NCBI GenBank assembly: GCA_958510875.1
Contig: OY294067.1
Location: 257,301,736 to 257,365,735 of the forward strand
Direction of reading: 5' to 3'
Length of the DNA stretch: 64,000 bases
DNA from: Endomychus coccineus
Lineage: Eukaryota > Arthropoda > Insecta > Coleoptera > Endomychidae
Below the pieces are notes generated by a model. That model saw nothing but the letters and a program-made list of their open reading frames with translations. It had not been told where the DNA came from and did no database searches. Below, one piece after another: positions 42,401 through 48,035 of the stretch. The position numbers were made by a program, and so were the translations under genes. Positions within the stretch are counted from its first letter, which is position 1. The number at the start of each line of letters is the position of its first letter.

Positions 42401-43896
42401 TATTTCATATTACAGATTTAGCAATAGGGCTTCGCCACATTGAAAACAATAACTATTCCATCGTATAAATCATAAAACAATGCCTTGCTGTTCTTATTGT
42501 CAAACAACTTCAATTTTGATTACACCGCAGGGTCAAGCTTATATTGTAAAATAATCGTTTTATTGAAACTCAATCACCATTACAAATAATAAGTTCATCA
42601 GTAAATATCGTTTATAGCCTATCATATCTCGGTTAGTCTCAATTCTATTAAAAACAATCGATTCGTTATCAACAATTGACTGATTGATTAATTTGTTTTC
42701 GTAAATAAGACAAAAACCTTTGACTTTGGTCTAGTATAATATTACGAATAATTCGTTCGTTTGACTCATTGCTCATTGTGTTATCATTGTTGTGGACCTC
42801 ACATGTTCGTCCCATGATAGGGTACTGTTGTTGGTGATCCCGGGCATGGGAGACTTCATAGGAATAGCTGTACCTAACATCATCATATTAGGGATTGTGG
42901 GATCCGCCCTCCTGGAGAAGACGCAAACTTGAGTTTTGGTTGCATTTATTGTATTGCGCCTGTGCAACTGTTATTGTTGTTCCGATGAACGTAGTCACGG
43001 CTTCCAACACTCACGTACCATCCTGGACGTGATACTGGCCGAAGTAGGTGCAGCTCTGCTGCCCGAACAGAAACTGATAATGCGACTACTTTCACACCCA
43101 TCGTTTGATATCATGAATACTTCCATAAATCCAGACACGCGCCACGCGATACTGTTTGGATGATTCCACATACCAGACATCTAAATCGAGACCCTGACTC
43201 CACTCCTCCATGGTAGGGGTGAATATGGTCAGATCTGGTTGCCACCATTTTCATTGTAATTTTCAGAGGTTCCTCACCAATGTGAAGTCTTATGGCACAT
43301 AGAGATGGTTCTAAGAACCTCCATTATGCATTTGAAGACGACACGTCCACTGAGGCCTTATTGAACACCAGCCTGCTCCACTCTTATTCACTATACTAAC
43401 GCCGCACAGAGCAAGTAATAGGGGGGCACCAAATTCTGTTTTTGTTTAGTTAGTAGAAATGTAGTTCGACATTAGGCGATCTCAAATGTGTATATTTGCA
43501 GAAATGTGATACGTTTTAAAGTTGAAGCCAAAAGATTTTGCAGCATTTCGTTATTTGTCGTTCCACATACAATTTTCAGCTCAGTTTCGAATCTTCGGCG
43601 GTTATTCGATCAATCTTTTTTAATTCTCTGGTAAATACTGCAATCGCCTGATATCCGAAAACATCACTTAACACTTTATGAACTATCTCCGATTCAATAT
43701 TCTCCTCTATTTCATTTCCGCATTCCATCTTACAATATAATTGAATTGTTTATCTGTTGCAGATACTTCTTCAGAAGTGGCAACGCCGAGCATCCTTCCG
43801 ATAAGTTTTACAATACAACGGTCGAGGTACTACCAGTTGAAAACAATCAATATGGCCATAACATGAACGTGACAAGCGATGGTTATATTATAGTGG
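9311..43896 (+). CDS. MGAT4: MGAT4, N-acetylglucosaminyltransferase IV (GT54), internal part, six exons
   Basis: Joined exons: 9311-9483, 11270-11407, 14380-14510, 37970-38077, 40070-40263, 43763-43896. All phases fit (1+57 codons+1; 2+45+1; 2+43; 36; 64+2; 1+44+1), giving about 292 codons without a stop. The product matches the conserved catalytic region of MGAT4A/B. Family blocks appear in order: ERVRWRSKQNLDFAFLM, the acidic QLEDDI motif, LGFIGKMF, PVDWLLDHL, KPSLFQHIGTHSSL, LERAYLGETFFWG, FFRSGNAEHPSDKF and NTTVEVLP. Family knowledge: this Golgi type II membrane enzyme transfers GlcNAc in beta-1,4 linkage to the alpha-1,3 mannose arm of N-glycans, making tri-antennary branches. The missing parts are the cytosolic tail, membrane anchor, stem and first catalytic blocks (presumably upstream of base 1) and the last roughly 45 residues. 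Introns are 1.8, 3.0, 23.5, 2.0 and 3.5 kb and packed with transposons. Whether it is the A or B paralogue cannot be told. Confidence 0.93.
9991..10961 (+). mobile_element. TIR element with ~90 bp inverted ends, intron 1 of MGAT4
   Basis: Bases 9991-10080 and 10873-10961 are inverted copies (TACCGGGATATCAAAAATTATC on the left; right end complement TACCAAGATATC...). They share a long near-identical run around AAAACGTGTGTCTTACTTTACG. The interior (about 10150-10780) is related to the interior of the 44370-45277 element on the opposite strand, including a 62-codon open stretch (10221-10409) also present there. No recognised transposase. Confidence 0.7.
11270..11407 (+). CDS. MGAT4: MGAT4 exon with the acidic EDD motif
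   Basis: The acceptor is tttgcag at 11263-11269 and the donor is g|gtgagt after 11407. The exon encodes GTFYVQLEDDILVKPSYIS, then a helix-like segment and WFVLDFCQLGFI. The Glu-Asp-Asp triplet is the DXD-like acidic motif expected to bind the metal and UDP-GlcNAc in GT54 enzymes. Both flanking junctions are phase 1, with the split Gly codon conserved in position. Confidence 0.95.
11840..13960 (+). pseudogene. LOA/Jockey-like non-LTR retrotransposon relic, intron 2
   Basis: The + strand keeps scattered pieces of one LINE polyprotein. Around 12480-12540 is VKFISKPGRTDFTL, the RT block with P-K-P-G-R. Around 12725-12900 is SSLGAFIEGTFDKTTFNKI followed by LTSWIKNMLEQRVV and IEKTVTRGC, the palm region with A/D-x-EGAFD degenerated. 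Around 13310-13500 are IFTEGSNTGAVIYSEDINL and VPLGKYATILQSEICA, an RNase H-like segment. A deletion near 12975-13050 removes the expected catalytic FxDD region. The phrase VTRGC..., followed in intact relatives by PQGGVLSPLLW, is common in insect LOA/Jockey-group elements. Exact clade is inferred. Confidence 0.75.
14380..14510 (+). CDS. MGAT4: MGAT4 exon (GKMF...WLLDH block)
   Basis: The acceptor is tttccag at 14373-14379 and the donor is gtgagt from 14511. The exon reads GKMFKSAELPWLIQFFQMFY, then NDKPVDWLLDHLIYTKICNW and EKNN, closely matching the family block that begins GKMF and contains WLLDH. It ends in phase 0. The following intron is about 23.5 kb and holds most of the transposons in this window. 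Confidence 0.95.
14511..15588. other. Intron 3, 5' portion, nothing recognised
   Basis: Several short open frames on both strands overlap one another, with no family resemblance. No inverted repeat of notable length was seen. Confidence 0.4.
15598..16377 (+). mobile_element. Deleted MULE (780 bp) with 9-bp target duplication
   Basis: The flanks AATTTACAT (15589-15597) and AATTTACAT (16378-16386) are identical 9-mers, the usual Mutator-like duplication length. The ends are inverted (GGGTGACAC...TTTTTCCACTCC on the left; complement of the right end GGGTGGGACCCATTTTTTCC) and are built of repeated TTTTTCCACT-like decamers. The interior retains only the C-terminal part of a MULE transposase. Confidence 0.85.
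15893..16210 (+). pseudogene. MULE transposase, C-terminal remnant
   Basis: A 105-codon open stretch reads YEPVLQNLSRTNNVSECWHN, then RFQVVVGKNHPSLYAFLLEL, and ends with EYLKAVGHHIQF. It matches the conserved C-terminal block of Mutator-like transposases (R-T-N-N-x-x-E-x-W-H-x-x-F, then HP-x-x-W/Y-x-F-x-x-x-L-x-x-E). The zinc finger, SWIM domain and catalytic DDE region are missing. The ATG at 15893 is probably not a natural start, because family similarity begins upstream (SLRN). The frame is uninterrupted, which may reflect recent insertion or chance. Confidence 0.8.
16747..18492. mobile_element. Foldback element, ~500 bp arms with internal duplication
   Basis: Bases about 16750-17270 and 18020-18490 are inverted copies. 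Examples are CGTTAGAAAAAAAGGGGGGTC against GAGCCTCC...CTGACTAACG, GGAATGTCTTTTATTACAAATGGAATATC against GATATTCCATTTGTTATAAAAGACATT, and CGGTACAAATTTCA against TGGAATTTGTACCG. The left arm also carries a direct duplication of about 180 bp (16965-17150 and 17245-17410). The open frame at 16885-17265 lies wholly in arm sequence and is not taken as a gene. Ends are approximate, and no clear target duplication was found. Confidence 0.7.
18635..20900. mobile_element. Foldback element with unequal tandem arrays in its arms
   Basis: The outer arms match in inverted orientation: GCAGTTCAATGGGTAT (18648-18663) against ATACCCAGTTGACTGC (about 20870-20886), and ATCGATTTTGATGAGACAAAGTGC against GCACTTTGTCCCATCAAAATCGAT. 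Each arm continues into the same ~147 bp repeat unit: about five clear units plus one degenerate on the left (19000-19790), and two clear plus one degenerate in inverted orientation on the right (20230-20570). A non-repetitive spacer (about 19800-20170) separates them. No transposase is recognised. Confidence 0.7.
19105..19790. repeat. 147-bp tandem array (five units)
   Basis: The landmark CCTCC within TTTTGGCCTCC falls at 19156, 19303, 19450, 19597 and 19736. Three intervals are exactly 147 and the last is 139, where the ATCGAGTT segment is missing. Because 147 is divisible by three, a minus-strand frame stays open for 222 codons. Its repetitive product is an artefact of periodicity and I do not call it a gene. 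Confidence 0.9.
20901..22630. other. Intron 3 stretch, nothing recognised
   Basis: AT-rich, without family-like proteins, long inverted repeats or tandem arrays that I could see. Confidence 0.4.
22641..25141 (-). mobile_element. MULE element, ~2.5 kb, GC-rich inverted ends
   Basis: Inverted ends of about 100 bp (22650-22745 and 25062-25141) share CGTCGCCGACTCGTCTTCGCC and ACCAGTTCGTCGTCGGCCGG. They are made of short TCGTCGCCGA/TTCGTC-type repeats, strikingly richer in GC than the interior. The direct repeat CGTGAGCC (22632-22639, 25142-25149) outside both ends is a candidate 8-9 bp target duplication. The interior holds a minus-strand MULE transposase (24204 to 22815). The exact left tip is uncertain. 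Confidence 0.75.
22815..24204 (-). pseudogene. MULE transposase with FLYWCH-type N-terminus, degenerate
   Basis: From an ATG at 24204 the minus strand reads MQMDILSERGKEKFSFVGF, then IYQFDAVSK. A frameshift follows, then FWKCERRGICRAIVHT, a FLYWCH-type zinc-binding domain. Next, 23810-23600 gives QSWLFHLDDTTWYVDGTFSV and FAQIYTLKTI, which holds the first catalytic Asp (DGTF) of the MULE DDE domain. Around 23460-23250 is SLAYVPPAHLDEAALGDALP, and 23109-22860 gives RTNNHAEDAHRRLQVELRMD and HPTIWKFIDGLKKIHEERD. A last shift leads to YLRCLAHNYDL and a stop at 22815. The order and content are those of a nearly full-length Mutator-like transposase with several frameshifts and a gap around 23500. 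Confidence 0.88.
25150..26174. other. Intron 3 stretch, nothing recognised
   Basis: No coding or repeat structure that I can support. Confidence 0.4.
26175..26285. repeat. Palindromic hairpin, ~110 bp (MITE-like)
   Basis: AACTATTAAAAGTTTGATTT...CACTAATTTAATAA pairs with TTATTAAATTAGTGAAAATC...TTTTTAATAGTTA across a loop of about 30 bases. The arms are some 38-40 bp with few mismatches. It could be a tiny MITE or a transcribed hairpin. No target duplication is certain. Confidence 0.7.
27080..27520 (+). pseudogene. hAT transposase fragment (GTF2IRD2-like), tentative
   Basis: The open stretch 27195-27515 contains FTAFPERSSLIDELYRSG, then LYQYSLEYVTRDTDSVKFLR, NLFSVSVEDI and LELQRDSSLKNSFLLV. 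The last part resembles the segment of GTF2IRD2-type hAT transposases reading P-F-x-V-x-V-E-D...L-x-x-E-L-I-x-L-Q-x-D-x-x-L-K-x-x-F. The upstream frame (FAAERL.QYKSQ) continues with stops. An alternative is an unrelated non-coding open frame. The overlapping minus-strand frame at 27292-27660 shows no family features. Confidence 0.45.
28135..28860 (+). pseudogene. Penelope-like protein, thumb to GIY-YIG (copy 1)
   Basis: Frames read ETEINNSLNFSDLTLTRTKH and NTIKQIEVNNGYSSQIITKL (about 28150-28430). Then comes a nuclease segment at 28590-28700: QGDYSFYIGQTGRSFF and NEHKICFRLPKSGSAFADHS, with the Y-I-G-x-T-G-R core of GIY-YIG. This C-terminal layout (RT end, then GIY-YIG) is specific to Penelope-like elements. 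Stops and frame changes are frequent. Confidence 0.75.
28880..29430 (+). pseudogene. Penelope-like reverse transcriptase (copy 2), catalytic motif lost
   Basis: It reads YGEQYFGQILGTAMRSPISA, then TIANLVMECLEEFVMNSLNF, then FKQYVEVCLMCVP, then LQFICKIEVNKNINFLDINI and RYLHFDS. In intact Penelope-like RTs the motif is R-Y-V-D-D. Here Y-V-E-V stands in its place, so both catalytic Asp residues are gone. The conserved G-x-x-M-G-S-P-x-S-P turn is also altered (AMRSPISA). The frame breaks at 29261, but similarity continues to the NGYPKTLLQFFFH motif near 29370-29420, where the MITE begins. Confidence 0.8.
29432..29783. mobile_element. MITE, ~350 bp, inside the Penelope-like copy
   Basis: Bases 29432-29565 and 29640-29783 are inverted copies (TTACAAGGTAACATGATGG.../complement of ...ATCATGCTATCTTGTAA, and GGAGGTCAAAT.../ATTTGACCTCC). 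The arms contain runs of C and G (CAACCCCCC, CACCCCCC and GGGGGC). There is no coding capacity. Confidence 0.75.
29790..31190. other. Intron 3 stretch, nothing recognised beyond the PLE flank
   Basis: Apart from the inverted Penelope end at 30245-30350, I see no protein family or repeat structure. Confidence 0.35.
31195..33440 (-). pseudogene. R2/R4-like non-LTR retrotransposon relic
   Basis: Minus-strand pieces in order. 33326-32943 is an Arg/Lys-rich region with RFEKTERRLQKVEAKIQVSR. Around 32900-32830 is VVEVEQFWKGVYESPVQFT. 32747-32283 holds DPDGINILWWKTFPFTHRHL, VPKI, then after a deletion PVIDSISEQRGAE and MASIDYRKAFDSTLHELL, an RT palm with the D-Y-x-K-A-F-D-S motif A. Around 32110-31990 is VDELHRLDKDTRKMMHIHHM. 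31594-31211 includes DLLFELRMLYPGQKIALVML. The pattern (WWK...HRHLA, IDYRKAFDS, LDxxTRKxMxxxHxLH) fits R2/R4-type LINEs with a C-terminal restriction-like endonuclease. The clade assignment is inferred. It carries several frameshifts and a missing block after VPK. Confidence 0.75.
33500..34150 (-). mobile_element. Penelope-like fragment, C-terminal tail
   Basis: The minus-strand open stretch 33728-33525 reads RILELQNANHLHGTGQSVND, then YEILLIENKSYKL and LLNEQTD. It matches the conserved tail after GIY-YIG in Penelope-like proteins (N-H-x-H-x-T-G-H...F-E-I-L-x-x-x-x-K-x-x-K-L). Bases 34040-34140 repeat the block also seen at 200-300, 49425-49520 and 59255-59310. Confidence 0.7.
34160..35279. 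other. Intron 3 stretch, nothing recognised
   Basis: Overlapping short frames at 34263-34600 on both strands have no family resemblance. Confidence 0.4.
35284..36845. repeat. Solo-LTR-like element, copy 1 (1562 bp), ATAT duplication
   Basis: It begins TGTAACATGG and ends ATTACA, so it has TG...CA termini. It is flanked by ATAT (35280-35283) and ATAT (36846-36849). It is colinear with 51101-52418 over its length and has no protein. A 4-bp duplication and TGTAA...TTACA ends suggest a Ty3/Gypsy-type solo LTR, which would be long. Compared with copy 2 it has an extra segment that forms a hairpin at 36074-36260. Confidence 0.7.
36074..36260. repeat. Hairpin within solo-LTR copy 1
   Basis: About 80 bp arms: AGGCTTAGAAATCCCCACCG...TCTAGAGACTTCAAGAG-like on the left and CTCTTGAGGTCTCTAGTTC...CGGTAGGGATTTCAAAACCT on the right, with a loop around 36145-36185. 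Copy 2 keeps only the right-arm sequence (about 51850-51920). Confidence 0.7.
36880..37140. repeat. Possible Penelope-like terminal sequence
   Basis: AACGTTTCGGTGGTAGATCTCCACC resembles the G-T-T-T-C-G-G-rich ends seen in this window at 58110 and 62550. There is no coding sequence. Assignment is weak. Confidence 0.3.
37210..37664. mobile_element. Foldback MITE, 455 bp, 305 bp upstream of an MGAT4 exon
   Basis: The ends are GTTTATTAAAAC and its complement GTTTTAATAAAC. The arms (37210-37390, 37480-37664) pair with landmarks TTGATCACTTCTCAACAAAATACCATTAA and TTAATGGTATTTTGTTGAAAAGTGATCA. There is no coding capacity, and no clear target duplication. Confidence 0.8.
37970..38077 (+). CDS. MGAT4: MGAT4 exon (FQHIGTHSS block)
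   Basis: The acceptor is tgttccag at 37962-37969. The exon has 36 codons: DYCKKDKAKMWIHY, then KPSLFQHIGTHSSLKGKVQK and LK. It joins the previous exon in phase 0, as expected, because family members read C-N-x-E-K followed by a short Cys-containing linker and R/K-rich residues before the FQHxGxHSS motif. The donor is AG|GCAAGT, so this looks like a GC-AG intron. Confidence 0.93.
38078..38083 (+). other. Non-canonical GC 5' splice site
   Basis: The exon ends ...TTGAAG and the intron begins GCAAGT, the strong consensus typical of the rare GC-AG class. No in-phase GT donor close by keeps the frame and also joins to GACAAGCAGTTTGG at 40070. The protein match runs directly across (KGKVQKLK then DKQFGK), which fixes the junction. 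Confidence 0.8.
38430..38990 (+). pseudogene. P-element (THAP9-like) transposase fragment, intron 4
   Basis: The stretch 38457-38740 reads VISDNNVLNSKAMNNF, YPHPVDNSRPLFYVFDLVHI, LKCIRNN and FHALKKMHELEHD. These are landmark motifs of P-element transposases: the S-D-N-N catalytic region and P-L-F-x-x-F-D-x-V-H-x-x-K-x-I-R-N-N. After a break at about 38770 the next frame (38786-38989) contains TTWSHTVHGILKIISYFFNE and NYIL, resembling the later Y-V-L-L-G region. Everything upstream, including the THAP finger, and most of the middle are missing. It is non-functional. Confidence 0.8.
39000..40060. other. Intron 4, 3' part, nothing recognised
   Basis: No repeat or protein family seen. The minus-strand open frame at 39742-39987 lacks recognisable motifs. 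Confidence 0.4.
40070..40263 (+). CDS. MGAT4: MGAT4 exon (LGETFFWG block)
   Basis: The acceptor is atttcag at 40063-40069 and the donor is cg|gtaagt after 40263. The exon encodes DKQFGKVALFFPHSNPEAEV, then a short linker, HYKQYTLERAYLGETFFWGL and LPSPGDQLLFRFINPIAVK, ending with two bases of an Arg codon. It matches the MGAT4 segment containing NPPAEV, LEKAYLxExFFW and GDxxxFxF. Here NPEAEV replaces the usual NPPAEV. Confidence 0.95.
40800..41810. mobile_element. Foldback element, intron 5 of MGAT4
   Basis: Inverted arms of about 200 bp. GCGTTCTCAAAGCTAT (40898) faces ATAACTTTGAGAATGCCAC (41700). GAATGTGGTACAAATTGAAGG (40976) faces CCCTCAATTTGTACCACATTC (about 41665). CATTCAATTTAAAAAATATTG faces AGTATTATTTTCTAAATTGAATT. 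There is no transposase, and the ends are approximate. Confidence 0.65.
41943..42108. repeat. Short hairpin MITE
   Basis: CAATTACTTGTTAAAATTTG...CTAATCCACAA on the left pairs with TTTGTGGATTAGATTTG...AACAAGTAATTA on the right, with a loop of about 85 bp. Confidence 0.65.
42773..43000 (-). pseudogene. Jockey/CR1-like RT fragment
   Basis: The minus strand reads INATKTQVCVFSRRADPTIP, then NMMMLGTAIPMKS and STLSWDEHVRS. This is the region just after the RT catalytic centre in insect Jockey/CR1-type LINEs (F-N-x-x-K-T-Q-x-C...L-S-W-x-x-H-V). The related copy at 45520-45660 has the same segment. Sequence at 43000-43400 may belong to the same insertion but is not readable as protein. Confidence 0.7.
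43763..43896 (+). CDS. MGAT4: MGAT4 exon (FFRSGNxEHP block), last one found
   Basis: The acceptor is ctgttgcag at 43754-43762 and the donor is g|gtaagt after 43896. The exon reads RYFFRSGNAEHPSDKFYNTT, then VEVLPVENNQYGHNMN and SDGYIIV, matching the C-terminal MGAT4 lectin-like part. A final exon (GxF...GVAxGxVD...WxxLSEIxI) should follow but was not recognised before 64000. Without splicing at 43897 the frame would run on for 48 codons to a TAA at 44040-44042. This could be a retained-intron ending, but nothing in it resembles the family. Confidence 0.92.
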
Positions 43897-43900
43897 GTAA

Positions 43901-44361
43901 GTCGCACGTATTTCAGAACGAAGAGAAGCTTCCAGCTAAATTGCAATCCGTTACTAATAATGCAGTTGGCTTCCATTCAGTACTTTCCGAAAGAACTTCG
44001 CGTTGTGATTTATTGGACGATGCGGTTTTTACAGAGACCTAATTCTTACTGAACTGATCGCTCTAATGGGCGCTGAAACTCATAAGCATTCACAGAATTT
44101 CATGGTATGAAAAGATGATGGAAGGGAAAATTTCCAACTGGTTCATTTAAAAATATCTCTGACTTAGATTCTCACAAACGTTGATAACACATTTACAATA
44201 ATTTATAGAACAATAATTGATTGATAACGTCCTCACACAACAAACATTGTTCAACACGAAAGAAATACTATCATTGCCCTTGAAATACCTCTATGTTGCA
44301 AACGAAACGTGATTAGTTATACGTATAGAGCGCTCATAATATAGTGGACAAATTTGTTAAC
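43901..44361. other. Sequence after the last MGAT4 exon found
   Basis: The MGAT4 frame could continue to a stop at 44040-44042 if the intron were retained. The remainder shows nothing recognisable. Confidence 0.35.
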
Positions 44362-44369
44362 TATTCAAG

Positions 44370-45277
44370 CACGGTCGTACATACAGGTCTGGAAACTCTA
44401 TGGTTGACTTGAGTCGCTTACGCGTCGTGAAACTCGTAGTCCCTCGCTCAGTCACCAGCTAGCGCTTGGATCACGAGGAGGTAAAACGAGTTCTTTCCGG
44501 AATCGCAAGCAGTGTTACTAATGCCCATTTGCATCGTTTAAGCATAGCTTAAAATTGTCGAAATGTGAAATGTTAACTTCGAACCTTTTAAAAGGTCGTG
44601 ATAGCCCCAAACTGGGTCGAAAACTGTTTTGAATTGGTTAATCTTCGATAAATCGAATGACGTTCACGTGAGGAGCGCGTAGCTCGCGAGTTAGAAAAGT
44701 GCAAGTTTACGGTACATAGAACGTCTTTACGAGGACTTTTGGCATGCGGTTTGAGGTATTCTCAGCTGTCAGCTACTAGCGTCTGACGTGCGATGTACCA
44801 AAGAGAATTTTCTAGCTACTAAAATATACTCAAAGTGGGTAAAAGCTAGCGGCCTATAGCCGAAAATACTTTATCACAACTGGCTCCGGCCGCACGGGGA
44901 ATAAAACGGCCCCGAATTAACAAGATCGAGGTAAAAAGTATAAACTCTGACTGACGCGTAGCGAGCTCCTCGAGGCATATGTCAAAATGATTACGTTCGT
45001 AGGTAATTACAGAGGACGTCTTTCGTTCATGCAATTGTGTTTTTATACAATTCGAACCTTCTAATTTCGATAGGCCACGTGAAAATCCCGGAGCCGGAAG
45101 CGCTATCGAGATCTGAACGTTGAAACTTCATAGAGATCAAGATGATACTCTTACGTGACGCCTTTTATGATACCCCTACGTGGCGTCTTTTGATACTACG
45201 CGAAAGTCGACGCGTAGCGGACTCACTTCTCGCATAGAAAACAACCTCGAGTTTCCAGACCTGTGTATACGACCGTG
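44370..45277 (-). mobile_element. TIR element, 908 bp, related in its core to the 9991-10961 element
   Basis: The ends are CACGGTCGTACATACAGGTCTGG and the complement of CCAGACCTGTGTATACGACCGTG. The flanks TATTCAAG (44362-44369) and AATTCAAG (45278-45285) match in 7 of 8 bases, suggesting an 8-bp hAT-type duplication. The interior, read on the minus strand, matches 10150-10780, including TCCGGGATTTTCACGTGGCC and a 62-codon open stretch (45034-44846). The tips are unrelated to those of the other copy. Confidence 0.7.
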
Positions 45278-45499
45278 AATTCAAGGAACTTTTGAAACAA
45301 ATGCTGTAACACGACCAATTTTATATTTATTTGCGCATTTTTTCAAATAGAATTAAAACATAACGAATTTCTCCTGAATAGAATCTAAAAGCTTCTGCGT
45401 ACCTATGCTTAGGAGCTGAATTACAAACCGTATTCCAGGTAAATTGGATCTGGGGAGCACTTGGCACGGAATTAAAAACCAATTTTTTGTGAAACGTTC

Positions 45500-46620
45500 T
45501 TAGCATTGGACCTCACATCCCATATAGGGTGCTGTTGGTGTTGATATCGAGCATGGATATGCAGGACACCATTGGACATCTTCATAGTACGGCTTGTGAG
45601 ATCCGCCTGCCTGTAGAAAATCAAAGCTTGAGATTTGGTTGCATTAAACTCTACTAAATTATCAGGGATATACTATTGTTACCAGTTCTTCATTAATTGG
45701 GTCTACCTGTTTCTGTCTCACACCTCTTGCTTCATTAGATGATATAGTGGCTATATATGAGAAAACGGTATGAAGTGCAAATTGTAGACGGGAAATGAGG
45801 TCACTCACATTGTTGGTATGGATCAAAAACAAAGTTGATGCCAAAACATATCCCTGTAGAAGACCTGCGTTGTTAGCCATTGTCTCGAAGGAGATTATGT
45901 CAACCGACACACGAAGTGATCTATCCGGGAGAAACGAGAAAGTTGAGGCGGCAAACTACATGACGGAAATTTCCCAACAAGGCCCCGGTGCCAGACTCGG
46001 TCAAATGGTTCAGAGATATCCAATGCGACAGTTAGAGATTCCCCTCATTTTTCAATAGATATCTGCCAAATATGTGTTACATGCTCAAGCAGGTCTCCTG
46101 TTGATCTATGCTACGCTAACGAAAGCCATATTGCCGATCATCCACGATTTTGTAGCTCTTTAGGTGTTCAGATGAATTCGATGTTGATTGTTTTCTCCAT
46201 CACTTTAGAGATCACAGATAGAAATACAATTGGTGTTTGATTATTAGGGATGGTCTTCTGTCCTTCATTTGGAATTGGTTAGACTCGAGCTTTCTTCCAA
46301 CTGGAAGGAAACATACCTAGTTTGTATGAAAAGATGAACAACCTGCAGCAAACTGATGTATATTTTGGGGCACATTCCTTAAGATCAACAGGCAAAATTA
46401 CGTTTAGCCCATAACCCTTTTGGTTTTGGTATTGAGATCAACCAGAATGTGCATAATTGTGCCCTGACGAAATACAATTTCAGGCATATGGTTATCGATG
46501 GTAGTAATGTTAGGAGGGTCCTTCCTCTGTGGATTCTAAGTGGAATTCGCTCCAAAAGTTTCAATAAAATGCTCCTATCGTCAGCCAGCCAGCCATTCAC
46601 AATTTGAACATTCAATGCAG
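45500..46620 (-). pseudogene. Jockey/CR1-like LINE reverse transcriptase relic
   Basis: Pieces on the minus strand: around 46480-46390 ILVDLNTKTKGLWAKRNFAC (related to S-K-G-P-D-G); around 46330-46240 FIQTRYVSFQLEES, the W-K-x-A region; 45910-45790 GLLQGYVLASTLFLIHTNNV (G-x-P-Q-G-S-V-L-S-P-T-L-F); and around 45660-45540 EFNATKSQALIF. The order is that of a LINE RT running toward lower coordinates. It carries many stops and frameshifts. Confidence 0.7.
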
Positions 46621-46629
46621 TTGTTTTTC

Positions 46630-48030
46630 GAATTTATCATTGCCATTATTCTGTATTTCGAAACTGCAAAATCGTTTTTCTTCATTTTTTTACATCTAAC
46701 CGACAAGTACTCAAAATTACATTAACGGATCTAAAAAATGTTTTCTTTCACATTCCATGATAAAAAATTGAGGTTGCCATCAAAAATTATCGATGATGTC
46801 TCGTACGCTTGTGTATTAATGCTGTTTAAAAGAATGCACAGATAAAAAAAATTGAGTTTATCGAACGTTTTATCTGAAAGTTATCTGAAAGAATATCTAT
46901 AGGATATTCTCGCAATGATACGACAAGTTGGGATATAATTTCATGAAGAAAAGACCACATCAATCATGTCTTTGAATGCTTGTCGGATCTCACTTGATTC
47001 TGTGAACCTTATTTGAAATTATATTCGCTGACTACGATAGAAAAATATTCCATCAAACTATTGATTCAGACTCTTATCAAACAATATTTTACCTCCCTTG
47101 TTACTCTATTTTTTCAATTATTTATTAACTAGAAGTTAATGAAAAAATTAAATATAATTACCCTGTTAAATATCAGTGTTGATTGCGATGAGTAACTGTC
47201 ATTTTCAAAATATATTGTTGTATATGAAATGTTTCCCGTCTTTCGAAACGTATGGTTTCCAGAAATGAAGCAATTGCTTACTTGGACATATTTTAATTCC
47301 GATATGTTTTTTTAGACCTTGACGAGATGTTGAGTCATGAGTCTCGTCAACAATATCTCGAAAAGGTCTTCATTTGGCTTTAATGGTGCACTTATCTATT
47401 CGAAAGTTTCAATAGTCTAATTGACAAGGAATACCATTGTTCATATTATATACACACTTTATTATATTAATTTAGCAATTAAACTTCAAATTTCTTGTTT
47501 GAATCTATCATATATATTAACCGGCGGCCGGGAATAAATTAAACAAAATATATAAATTTCAAAGTTTGGTCTCCTACTATTCGAACGATCTACCGGGATT
47601 TGTATCAATACGGCTAAATTAAACAATGTATGAAATGTACGCTGAAACTCTTATATTATATTCAGAAGAGAGGTATCTAATTCCGTAGTAGTGGAACTAT
47701 TTATCTTTTTTGATGCCCATTACCTCCAAATATTCAAAAAAAATGTCAATGCTCATCTTCTCTCCTAATATTCCACCTTTGGCTCACAGGATGTTCTTCA
47801 AACATTATAGTGTTCCTCTTACGTAGTCAAAATTAAAAAAAGACTTAGAAACTCTCGAAAACTAAATACTGGATCCGCCACTGGATAGAAACTTATCAAA
47901 CTCAATCTGTATAACCTTACATCGAAGTGCCACTTACCAAGAAATTCATATCTCTCATATATTTTGTACCTCAGAAGAAGTTGTTGGTATACTTTCTGAA
48001 CATGATTCAATAGTTTGATTCAGACCTTGG
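46630..48030. other. Unannotated AT-rich stretch
   Basis: No coding or repeat structure that I can support. The last MGAT4 exon was looked for here and not found. Confidence 0.35.
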
Positions 48031-48035
48031 AACAA

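Noticed and set aside
42995..43200. Continuation of the Jockey-like RT on the minus strand
   Set aside because: The translated segments do not follow the expected order of RT blocks, so the feature was stopped at 43000.
43901..44042. Frame continuation past the exon as the genuine MGAT4 C-terminus
   Set aside because: A strong GTAAGT donor is present at 43897 and the extension lacks the conserved final block. Kept only as a possible retained-intron form.
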